A program made the position numbers and the translations under genes. A DNA stretch of 47,996 nt, from positions 1 to 47,996 of the forward strand of contig CAMZHX010000017.1 of assembly GCA_947307055.1 (NCBI GenBank). The letters run 5' to 3'. This document shows positions 32,691 to 39,796 of the stretch, one piece after another. The notes beneath the pieces were generated by a model. That model did not search any database, had not been told where the DNA came from, and saw only the letters and a list, made by a program, of their open reading frames with translations. The stretch's first letter is position 1. Each line of letters starts with the position of its first letter. This stretch comes from an uncultured Selenomonadales bacterium (GTDB taxonomy: Bacteria > Bacillota > Negativicutes > Selenomonadales > Selenomonadaceae).

Positions 32691-33166
32691 GGCGCAACCA
32701 CCAACCTGCGGTCGCGGTCGTCGTCTTCCATTATCACGCCGTCTTTTTTGTACGCCTTCAACATGAAATGACTGCGCGTCTGTGTCACGCCTTCAATCGG
32801 TGCCAGGCGTGTCGCTACGAAATTTGCCACGTCCTTTAGCGATTTGCCCTCGATTATGACGAGCAGGTCGAAATTGCCGCTCATTAGATAAACCGTGCGC
32901 ACCTCGTCGAAGCGGTAAATTCTCTCGGCGATTGCATCGAAGCCGACTTCGCGTTGAGGCGTCAAATTGATTTCGATTACCGCCGTGACGTTATCATCGC
33001 CGAATTTTTCCCAATTTATCAGCGCGCCGTAGGACAAAATGATTTTCTCCTTTTCGAGCACGGCTATTTCCTTTTCGATTTCGTACTCCGACTTTTGCAG
33101 CATTGACGCAAGTTCGCCGGTCGTGAGCCGCGCGTTATGCTCCAACAATTCCAATATTTCTTTCAT
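32687..33166 (-). CDS. Lrp/AsnC-family transcriptional regulator
   Basis: 159 residues: N-terminal winged helix (residues 1-50, LTTGELASMLQKSEYEIEKEI) and a C-terminal RAM ligand-binding domain (VRTVYLMSGNFDLLVIIEGKS). It probably responds to an amino acid and controls the coupled aminotransferase. GAGGTG lies 7 nt before the ATG. Confidence 0.88.
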   Translation of the reverse strand: MKEILELLEHNARLTTGELASMLQKSEYEIEKEIAVLEKEKIILSYGALINWEKFGDDNVTAVIEINLTPQREVGFDAIAERIYRFDEVRTVYLMSGNFDLLVIIEGKSLKDVANFVATRLAPIEGVTQTRSHFMLKAYKKDGVIMEDDDRDRRLVVAP

Positions 33167-33220
33167 AAGCTGTCACCTCTTTTTAGTGGTTAGTGATTAG
33201 GTTATTAGAATTCTATCCAC

Positions 33221-34243
33221 CTATTCAATCATTATCGAGTAGAAAATTTCGGCGTCGTGAAGCGCAGCAAAATTTTTAATCGCCTCCATACCGCCTTTGC
33301 TATGGTCGAGTTTGTCATTGACCGCGCAGAGCAATTCTAAAAAATCTTCCAAAGTCAAATGCGTCCGCGAAATCGTCGTCAAGACCGCCGCGAACTCAAG
33401 AGCCCGATAAGCCGTCACGAATACCCGACAATTAAATTTCTCATCGCCAACAAACGCGCAGGGATAACACCGCATGAAAAATTCGTTGACGAGATAATTT
33501 TCTAAGACGTCCGAAAAATTTCCGCGCAGTTGAATTAGAATATTTTCGCGATTGGCTTGATAAGTCGCGGCGAGCTGATTTTTTTTGCCGACGGTCAAAT
33601 TTGCGTCGTACATCTCGCCAAAAATTTCAGCTAAAGTCGCCGCGTGGTTTTCCGCGTCGAAGTCGACGGGCACAGAAATTTTTTCGCCGAAGTACTCGCA
33701 AAGATTCCGTAGCCGCTCATTTATCGACAAGTCGCGCCGTTGCAGAATTTTAATCGCGGCTCGCTGTCGTGACAGGAATTTTTCAACGTCAGGGATTTTT
33801 TCTGTGAAGTCGAAAATTTGCCGCGCCTTGAGGTTGTCGGTCGTCTCGAAAGTTATCGGCTCCAAGAGGATTGAGATTGCCGCGACCGGACAAGTCAACG
33901 TCATTGCCTGCAGGAAAAGTTCATCGCCGAGCTTGTAAGTTACTCGCGGGAAGCTCTGACAAATCGCGGGCAGAAAATCTTCGCCGTGCTTGAGTTGCAA
34001 TTTGCATAGAAAATTTTCGTCGAGGAAAGGACATGCGCCCGAACTCTGCAACTTGAAAGCCTGCGCTGACTCGTCGACGTGCTTAAAAATTTCGTCGTGG
34101 TCGGGGAGCGTTAAAAACTTTTGGCGGGTCTCCTCGTCAAGCAAAATTCGCCAGTCTCGACAACACCGCGAATCACAAAGTTTGCCGTCGCACTTGAAAT
34201 TTTTGATGTAACTCGGACACAAAACCCTTTTCCCTTTTCCCAT
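33221..34243 (-). CDS. FliB-like flagellin lysine-N-methylase
   Basis: 340 residues. The Cys-rich N-terminus (CPSYIKNFKCDGKLCDSRCC, then CPFL and CKLQ) and the following AICQSFPRVTY are typical of the FliB family, which methylates lysines of flagellin. No flagellin gene is in the window, so the substrate is inferred. The assumed start lies in a GGGAAATGGG-type repeat that supplies both the purine-rich ribosome site and the first residues (MGKGKR); a TTG eight codons in (LCPSY) is an alternative. Confidence 0.82.
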   Translation of the reverse strand: MGKGKRVLCPSYIKNFKCDGKLCDSRCCRDWRILLDEETRQKFLTLPDHDEIFKHVDESAQAFKLQSSGACPFLDENFLCKLQLKHGEDFLPAICQSFPRVTYKLGDELFLQAMTLTCPVAAISILLEPITFETTDNLKARQIFDFTEKIPDVEKFLSRQRAAIKILQRRDLSINERLRNLCEYFGEKISVPVDFDAENHAATLAEIFGEMYDANLTVGKKNQLAATYQANRENILIQLRGNFSDVLENYLVNEFFMRCYPCAFVGDEKFNCRVFVTAYRALEFAAVLTTISRTHLTLEDFLELLCAVNDKLDHSKGGMEAIKNFAALHDAEIFYSIMIE

Positions 34244-34258
34244 TTCCCATTTCCCTTA
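34218..34258. repeat. Degenerate GGGAAA-type repeat at the FliB-like gene start
   Basis: On the minus strand, GGGAAATGGGAAATGGG followed by AAAAGGGAAAAGGG spans the end of the flavoprotein gene gap and the start of the methylase gene. It is the same word family as the repeats in trpE and at 38940-38972. Confidence 0.7.
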
Positions 34259-34876
34259 CCTTATAAAATGAGTGGGCGTCCATTCTTCGTGAACGGGCAA
34301 GCCGAATTTTTCTTTGCCGAGCGCGATAGACTTCATGAGGAAAATCATATTGCGTGCGAGCGTGCGCATAGTCTGAAGGCCTTCGGCGTCTTGAGTGGCC
34401 TCGCCGGGATTCATGCCGTAAACCATATTCCAATATTGGCTGCCCGCGACCGCCATATTATTCATCAAGAAATATTTGTTGAGCACGTCGAAAGCCGCAC
34501 TCGACCCGCCACGCCGAGAAATTACAACACCCGCGCCAACTTTGCCGGACTTGTCCTGCGTGAACGTGCTGTAAAAAAGTCTGTCGAGGAAAGAAATCGC
34601 CGTGCCATTGGGCGAGCCGTAGTAAACCGGCGCACCGATTACAAAGCCGTCAGCCTCCATGAAAATCGGCGCAATCTCGTTAACAACGTCTTTGAAGACG
34701 CAATGCCCAAGATTGAAACAACTTTGGCAGGCGACGCAGCCGCGAATAACCTTGTTGCCGATATGGAAATAATTTGTCTCGACGCCCTCCGCCTCGAAAA
34801 CTTTAATCATCTCGTTGAGCGCGATGCTCGTATTGCCATTTGCTTTGGGCGAGCCGTTGACCAATAAAACTTTCAT
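34256..34876 (-). CDS. Iron-sulfur flavoprotein / NADPH-dependent FMN reductase family protein
   Basis: 206 residues of flavodoxin-like fold. LLVNGSPKANGNTS binds the FMN phosphate; the compact cysteine motif CVACQSCFNLGHC matches the [4Fe-4S] site of Isf-type flavoproteins; GAPVYYGSPNG is a second FMN loop. It is a cytoplasmic electron-transfer or reductase protein; the partner is unknown. AAGGAG lies 8 nt before the ATG at 34876, which was preferred to a frame extension of 6 residues. Confidence 0.87.
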   Translation of the reverse strand: MKVLLVNGSPKANGNTSIALNEMIKVFEAEGVETNYFHIGNKVIRGCVACQSCFNLGHCVFKDVVNEIAPIFMEADGFVIGAPVYYGSPNGTAISFLDRLFYSTFTQDKSGKVGAGVVISRRGGSSAAFDVLNKYFLMNNMAVAGSQYWNMVYGMNPGEATQDAEGLQTMRTLARNMIFLMKSIALGKEKFGLPVHEEWTPTHFIR

Positions 34877-34940
34877 GATAAGCACTCCTTTCATACGCTT
34901 AGTAAATATTTTGACGCCGATTGAAAAAATCCTGTTGCAA

Positions 34941-34966
34941 TGAAAAAAGCCGGCGGTTGTCGGCTT
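34941..34966 (-). terminator. Terminator of mutL
   Basis: On the minus strand AAGCCG/CGGCTT stem with an 8-nt loop followed by TTTTTT, 10 nt after the mutL stop. Confidence 0.8.
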
Positions 34967-34975
34967 AAAAATTTT

Positions 34976-36781
34976 TCAAGTGCGTTTGAACATCTTAGCA
35001 AGGTCGGCGGCGGAAAATTTTATTATAGTCGGTCTGCCGTGCGGACAAGTATGCGGGTGAGGCGTCTTTGACAGGTCGTCTAAAAGAATTTCCATTTGCC
35101 GCTGATTGAGTTCCTGCCCGGCTTTGATTGCGGCCTTGCAAGCGGTCGTTGCCAAAACTGCTTGACGAATATTTTTGGCTAAGTCGTCGGCAGAGTTCAC
35201 GCCGTTGAAAATTTCTGTGATGATTCCGCGCAGGAGATTTTCGGCGTCGGTGTCGGAGGCGTCAGCGGGCACTTCCATTAGTCGGAATTCATTTGCGCCG
35301 CTCGGCTCCATAGTGAAGCCCAAATCCGCGAAGACGCTAAGATTTTTTTCGATAAGCTCGGACTCTTGCGAATCGAACTGCAACACGCGATGAATCAGCA
35401 AACCTTGCGCGGGAATCCGTTCAGCGTAGCCGCTCAATTTGTCGAACAAAATTCTTTCGTGCGCGGCGTGCTGGTCAATCAAATATAAATCGTTGCCGCT
35501 CTGCGCCACTATGTAGCAACGCGCAACTTGCCCAATAGGCTCAAGCTCAAGCGCGGGCTTTTTAGGCGGTTCAGATTTTTTGGGCGGTTCGGACTTCTTA
35601 GGCGGCTCGGACTTCTTAGGCGGCTCAGACTTTTTAGGCGGCTCAGATTTTTTGGGCGGTTCAGATTTCTTAGGCGGCTCAAAATTTTGGGGTGGGTCGT
35701 CTTCCGAAAAATCATCGCCAAGATTTATCTGCTCAAAGTGCGGAGTTTCGGGCGCGGCGGCTACTTCTGTCAAGTCGTGTTCAGAGGTCTCGCGCTTACC
35801 CTCGACGGCCTCGCGCACCGCATGATAAATCGCCTTGAAAATTCTGCCCTCGTCCTCGAACTTTATCTCAATCTTCTGCGGGTGGACGTTGACATCGATT
35901 GAATCTTGCGGCAAGTCGATTTTGACGAACGCGAACGGAAAACCGGTCTTAGGAATCAGCGACTTATACGCCTCGTCGAGAGCTTTGGCAATCGTCCTGT
36001 TCTCGACGACGCGCCCATTTACTACAAACGTCTGCCAACTGCGATAACTTTTCAAAATGTTGGGCTTAGTGACGTATCCGCGCAGGTTTAGACTTTCCAT
36101 ATCGCTTTGCAACGTCAAAAGGGAATCAGTCAGCTCGGTTCCGTAAATCGCGCTCAAAGTGTCGAGGACATTACCATTGCCGGGCGTAGCGAGCGCAACG
36201 CGGTTACCGTTCACGAATCGGAAGGCGACTTCGGGGCGACTAATCGCGAGCTTGACGACGAAGTCATTTATTTTATTTGCTTCGGTCGGGGTCGCCTTTA
36301 GGAATTTCAATCGGGCGGGCGTGTTGAAAAATAAATCCTCAACCAAAATCGTCGTGCCGACTTTGCAACCTACCTCGTGAACGTCAGACAATTTCCCACC
36401 GTCAATCGTGAGCTTCGTGCCGAGTTCGTCTTCAACGCGGCGCGTCTGCAAAATAAATTTCGACACGGCAGCAATCGTCGGTAAAGCCTCTCCGCGAAAG
36501 CCCAAAGTCGAAATGTTTGTCAAATCGGCGACGCTTGAAAGTTTGCTGGTAGCGTGGCGGCGCACGGCAAGCGCGGCATCTTCGCGGGTCATGCCTGAGC
36601 CGTCATCAGTCACGCGAATTAAAGCCTTGCCGCCGTTCTGAATTTCAATTTCGATACGATTTGCGCCGGCGTCAATAGAATTCTCGACAAGTTCCTTGAC
36701 GACAGAGGCCGGACGCTCAACGACTTCGCCCGCCGCAATTTTATTTATCGTGTTCGAGTCGAGCAATTTTATCTTAGTCAT
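34976..36781 (-). CDS. mutL: DNA mismatch repair protein MutL
   Basis: 601 residues. GHKL ATPase motifs in the N-terminus (ELVENSIDAGA, DDGSGM, GFRGEAL) and the C-terminal endonuclease/dimerisation domain (DQHAAHERILFD, ACKAAIKA, CPHGRP). In the usual DQHAx2Ex4E metal-site motif the last Glu is Asp here. The linker between them (about residues 366-407) consists of seven copies of Glu-Pro-Pro-Lys-Lys-Ser/Pro, encoded by an 18-bp repeat. mutS is not adjacent, and a solute-binding protein gene lies upstream. The repair system couples to replication in the cytoplasm. Confidence 0.96.
   Translation of the reverse strand: MTKIKLLDSNTINKIAAGEVVERPASVVKELVENSIDAGANRIEIEIQNGGKALIRVTDDGSGMTREDAALAVRRHATSKLSSVADLTNISTLGFRGEALPTIAAVSKFILQTRRVEDELGTKLTIDGGKLSDVHEVGCKVGTTILVEDLFFNTPARLKFLKATPTEANKINDFVVKLAISRPEVAFRFVNGNRVALATPGNGNVLDTLSAIYGTELTDSLLTLQSDMESLNLRGYVTKPNILKSYRSWQTFVVNGRVVENRTIAKALDEAYKSLIPKTGFPFAFVKIDLPQDSIDVNVHPQKIEIKFEDEGRIFKAIYHAVREAVEGKRETSEHDLTEVAAAPETPHFEQINLGDDFSEDDPPQNFEPPKKSEPPKKSEPPKKSEPPKKSEPPKKSEPPKKSEPPKKPALELEPIGQVARCYIVAQSGNDLYLIDQHAAHERILFDKLSGYAERIPAQGLLIHRVLQFDSQESELIEKNLSVFADLGFTMEPSGANEFRLMEVPADASDTDAENLLRGIITEIFNGVNSADDLAKNIRQAVLATTACKAAIKAGQELNQRQMEILLDDLSKTPHPHTCPHGRPTIIKFSAADLAKMFKRT
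35559..35684 (-). repeat. 18-bp, 7-copy repeat in the mutL linker
   Basis: Seven 18-bp units encode EPPKKS-type hexapeptides. Units differ mainly at third codon positions (GAT/GAC, TTT/TTC, TTA/TTG), so the repeat is preserved at the protein level and is only partly slippage-prone at the DNA level. Confidence 0.9.
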
Positions 36782-36790
36782 GCGTTCTCC

Positions 36791-37594
36791 TTAGAAAAAT
36801 TCCGCGAATTCCTTCAAAGTCACGTAATTAACCTCGTCTTGATAGTAAGGCTCGGTGACGGCGACTCCTTCTGGGGTGTCGAAATCTTTGGGGCGTTGCG
36901 AATCGTCAGCGGGCACGACTACCCAAAAAATAACGTCGACTTGAGCGGAAGTCAACGCGGCGGCGCGCGCTCCGCTATTTATTTGCACGAGTTCGATATT
37001 TTTGTTGACGCGCTTAGAAATTTCAGAGAGCACAGCGGTATTGAATCCTGCGGGCGTGCCGTCGGCTAAAATCAAATCCAAAGGCGGCAAGTCTCCCGTA
37101 ATTCCGACTTTGATTGTCGCCGCGCCGTCAATTTGCGGCATTGCTACCGACGGCGGAATTTCTAGCGGGTGAGTTATATATTCGTCAACCAGCTCGTTGA
37201 GGGTGCCGTCAGCTTTCATTGCCTCAATCGCCGCGTCGAATTCATTTTTCAAATCGGCATCTTGCTCGCGCATTGCGCAACAAAAATTATCAACGAGCTT
37301 GACGGTCTGGGATTCTTTTATCACGAAGTCGGGATTATTCGCGGCCATGTAGCGGGCAACGCTGCCGTGAGTTTGAACCGCTTTAATTTTCTCGGACGAA
37401 AGAGCCAGTTGCATTGAGTTAAAATCGTCGTAGAAATTTAACGCGTCGCCCTTTGCAAATTTTTTAGCTTGTTCGGGCGTCGCATTCAGTTGAGTAATCA
37501 CGCCGATAATCATCTTGTCTTTTTCGCTAGGCTCATTGCCGCCGCAACCGCTCACCGTCAAAATCATCAAAAGGAGCAGTAAAAATTTTTTCAT
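36791..37594 (-). CDS. Amino-acid-type solute-binding lipoprotein
   Basis: 267 residues. Lipoprotein signal with lipobox VSGC. The rest is a periplasmic-binding type II fold of the SBP_bac_3 family in two halves, with IKAVQTHGSVARYM, ITGDLPPLDLILADGTPAGFNTAVLSEISKRV and ALTSAQVDVIFWV. The canonical order of the two lobes looks permuted or partly lost: an amino-terminal lobe with LNFYDDFNSMQLALSS precedes the PPLD signature. No ABC transporter genes accompany it. The start at 37594 has AGGTGG 5 nt upstream; a GTG 3 codons earlier is less likely. Confidence 0.82.
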   Translation of the reverse strand: MKKFLLLLLMILTVSGCGGNEPSEKDKMIIGVITQLNATPEQAKKFAKGDALNFYDDFNSMQLALSSEKIKAVQTHGSVARYMAANNPDFVIKESQTVKLVDNFCCAMREQDADLKNEFDAAIEAMKADGTLNELVDEYITHPLEIPPSVAMPQIDGAATIKVGITGDLPPLDLILADGTPAGFNTAVLSEISKRVNKNIELVQINSGARAAALTSAQVDVIFWVVVPADDSQRPKDFDTPEGVAVTEPYYQDEVNYVTLKEFAEFF

Positions 37595-37603
37595 TACAAC
37601 CAC

Positions 37604-37849
37604 CTACTTTATAACATTAAGATAAATCGCCAGCACGATTAGACCTGGCACACCGAATACGCCGACAATCAGCGCGTGTATGAAAGTTATTTTTATCATG
37701 ATAATCCCGGTCAAGTTCACGAGGTAGAGAATCGCCGCGCCGACTAGGCTATTCCAAATTATTTCAAACGGCAGCTCGATAAAAAATTTCAGCGCGAGGA
37801 TTATCAAAATGCCCGCGACTAGCCCGATACCAATTTCAATCATTTTCAT
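37604..37849 (-). CDS. BofA-family membrane protein
   Basis: 81 residues with three hydrophobic segments and the VGVFGVPGLIVLAIYL C-terminal pattern of BofA, the inhibitor of pro-sigma-K processing in sporulation. The family also occurs in non-sporulating Negativicutes, so the role is uncertain. It sits in the minus-strand set with the solute-binding protein and mutL. Confidence 0.75.
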   Translation of the reverse strand: MKMIEIGIGLVAGILIILALKFFIELPFEIIWNSLVGAAILYLVNLTGIIMIKITFIHALIVGVFGVPGLIVLAIYLNVIK

Positions 37850-37858
37850 TCCCCCAAG

Positions 37859-38974
37859 TCATTTAACGTAAATTGTCAACGTGTTATAAGCAAGCGATTG
37901 CAAAGTCAATTCAGCGGGCGTCAAAGCTCTCAACTCATTGAAAAGTGTTTGCGGCGAGCCGCCATAACTTATATTGAAAACTGCGCGGCCGTTATCGTAG
38001 CTCGAAAGGTTTACGTTACTGACGTGACTAACTCTGCCGAGCGCACTCTGAACAAGATTTATTTGCGAGAAGTCCGCCGCGTAAACGATGACCTCGACGC
38101 CTTGCCGCGAAGTGTACATGCCGGTTATCTGCTCGACAAAATAATTTCCCATTTGCTCGCCGGCCTTAGCAAGTGCTTTCTTAGCGGCGATAGCTTGCGA
38201 GTTGTCGTAGGCCGAACCGTATTTGCCGTCCGCCGCGATTACTTGACCAGTTCGCACGATAAACATTTTTGCCTCGACGCGAGCTCGACAAGCTTGCATG
38301 TTCGTAACCTGATTGCCCGGCAAATAATTCCCCATATCGCCAACGCCCTCGCTGAAACTCTCGCCGACAATCATAATGTCCGCGCCGTAACGTTCAGCGG
38401 CCTGTTTCATCTGCGCGACGTTCATTGCCATAGGGCTTTGATAATTTAGACCCGTGCCGACCTCGATGACATTTGAAAAGCCCGCGTTCAAAAGAATTTT
38501 AACAATCGCGGTCTCGCCGCCCGCCCCCCCAACATTATAATTCAAATGCTGTTCGGGGACGTAGACGGCGATTTTCGGATTGCGCAGTTGCACATTGATA
38601 ATTCCGAGCCGCGTCAATTCGTTCATAAGTTTTGAGTTGGGGTAATCGTCGACGGTCGCGTTAATAGTGACGCGCCAAAGTCCGCCGACTTCCTCGCTAC
38701 TCAAAACGGCGTAATCTGTTATGAAGCCGCGCGACTGCGTATAAATCTGGTCGTTGATAACCATGCTGTTCTGAACCAAAGTTTGCGAATCGACGAGCAC
38801 GCCCAAAGTATTTTCGACCGCCGCACGAAATGCATCCCTTGCCGCCTCGTCCTTAGTGACCCCCATTCCAGTTACCGTCACATTTTTAGCCGACGCCGTA
38901 GCGCAAATCATCAACAAAATAAAAGCAATTAGGAATATACTTTTCCCATGTCCCTTTTCCCATTTCCCTTTCAT
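37859..38974 (-). CDS. Secreted FlgT/LPP20-like protein
   Basis: 371 residues with a signal peptide ending near ATASA. Residues about 30-115 follow the N-terminal pattern of flagellar assembly protein T and LPP20 lipoproteins (VTVTGMGVTKDEAARDAFRAAVENTLGVLVDS, ITDYAVLSSEE). The middle part resembles a TolB/CsgG-like domain (IAVYVPEQHL, ADIMIVGESFSEG), so it may assemble with the CsgG-like protein encoded 2 nt upstream. The N-terminal residues KGKWEKGHGK come from the GGGAAATGGG-type repeat. A G7 tract (about 38524-38530) is read as Gly-Gly in NVGGAGGE. Confidence 0.75.
   Translation of the reverse strand: MKGKWEKGHGKSIFLIAFILLMICATASAKNVTVTGMGVTKDEAARDAFRAAVENTLGVLVDSQTLVQNSMVINDQIYTQSRGFITDYAVLSSEEVGGLWRVTINATVDDYPNSKLMNELTRLGIINVQLRNPKIAVYVPEQHLNYNVGGAGGETAIVKILLNAGFSNVIEVGTGLNYQSPMAMNVAQMKQAAERYGADIMIVGESFSEGVGDMGNYLPGNQVTNMQACRARVEAKMFIVRTGQVIAADGKYGSAYDNSQAIAAKKALAKAGEQMGNYFVEQITGMYTSRQGVEVIVYAADFSQINLVQSALGRVSHVSNVNLSSYDNGRAVFNISYGGSPQTLFNELRALTPAELTLQSLAYNTLTIYVK
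38940..38972. repeat. Degenerate GGGAAA-type repeat at the FlgT-like gene start
   Basis: On the minus strand GGGAAATGGGAAAAGGGACATGGG forms the first codons after the ATG. It matches the words found in trpE and at the FliB-like start. Confidence 0.7.
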
Positions 38975-38975
38975 C

Positions 38976-39632
38976 TCACCAACCCCAATCCGAATCGTTA
39001 CTAGGAGCGGGCGCGGGCGGCGGAGTTGATTGAGTTCCTGCGAAATCTTTTAGGAAATTTTCGGCGGCATTCTTGCAAGAGTTATGAAAGGCACTGGCGA
39101 CACTCGCGCCGCTCTTAGAGCCTTCGACGATTTTAACGTTGATAATTTCGCCGGTCGTGTTGTCGACCAATCGATATTCAAAACCGATTCGCCCTTTGAA
39201 CTTTGGAATGAATCCGCCAGCCGTCTCGGTGAAGCCGCCTAAACCTAAAGCCGCGCCGATTGTCTGAATGGTCGTAGCCGTCGGATTTTCCTCGACAAAT
39301 GCCATAGTCACTTTGCCGACCAAAGTATAATCCGCGCCCGCCAATTTTCCCAGCTCAATGGCTCGGCTTGGGTCGACCGCGATATTTTGAAAACCTTGCT
39401 CGCGGAGTATCGCGCCAAGTTGCGTCCGCTCGACCACCGTATAATTTCCTGTGGCGTGTATGGCAGCGATTATTTGTTCGGTCATAATCTCGGCAACTTT
39501 TTCTTCGTTGTAGCCCGAAATATTTTCCAGCGGCATAACTGCGACGAGTTTTTTTGCGGCGGCGCAATTCAGCGAAAATATTATCATGAGTGCGCACATC
39601 GCCGCGATTATTTTTCTCATGAACTTTAGCAT
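38976..39632 (-). CDS. CsgG/HfaB-family secreted protein
   Basis: 218 residues: signal peptide (to CAAA), then the CsgG pattern with VAVMPLENISGYNEEKVAEIMTEQIIAAI, YTVVERTQLGAILREQGF, ADYTLVGKV and FEYRLVDNTTGEII. CsgG relatives form outer-membrane pores or assembly factors, in keeping with a diderm envelope. The start at 39632 has GGGAGGAG 6 nt upstream. Its TGA is 2 nt before the next ATG. The C-terminal tail is Pro-rich and ends DWGW. Confidence 0.8.
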   Translation of the reverse strand: MLKFMRKIIAAMCALMIIFSLNCAAAKKLVAVMPLENISGYNEEKVAEIMTEQIIAAIHATGNYTVVERTQLGAILREQGFQNIAVDPSRAIELGKLAGADYTLVGKVTMAFVEENPTATTIQTIGAALGLGGFTETAGGFIPKFKGRIGFEYRLVDNTTGEIINVKIVEGSKSGASVASAFHNSCKNAAENFLKDFAGTQSTPPPAPAPSNDSDWGW

Positions 39633-39662
39633 TGTAGTCTCCTCCCTATCCAAATTTTTTTT

Positions 39663-39691
39663 ACTATATCAAAGCCGCATTAAAATCTCAA
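39663..39691 (-). promoter_or_regulatory. Promoter of the CsgG-like/FlgT-like operon
   Basis: On the minus strand TTGAGA (39686-39691), 17 nt, TATAGT (39663-39668), about 30 nt before the ATG. Confidence 0.6.
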
Positions 39692-39726
39692 TAGAAATTT
39701 GTAAATGTCCGCTCAAAAAATAAGGC

Positions 39727-39755
39727 TTGATATATTTAGCGGATTCTAATAAAAT
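39727..39755 (+). promoter_or_regulatory. Promoter of the hybrid histidine kinase gene
   Basis: TTGATA (39727-39732), 17 nt, TAAAAT (39750-39755), 41 nt before the ATG. Confidence 0.65.
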
Positions 39756-39796
39756 CAACGTAGCGAAGCGCATAAACATTTCAACGAGGTCAAGTC

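Noticed and set aside
35528-35902. Plus-strand repetitive frame opposite mutL
   Set aside because: It only mirrors the 18-bp linker repeat of mutL.
38521-38530. G7/C7 tract in the FlgT-like gene as a phase switch
   Set aside because: It is shorter than the C9 tract, lies mid-gene, and encodes an ordinary Gly-rich stretch.
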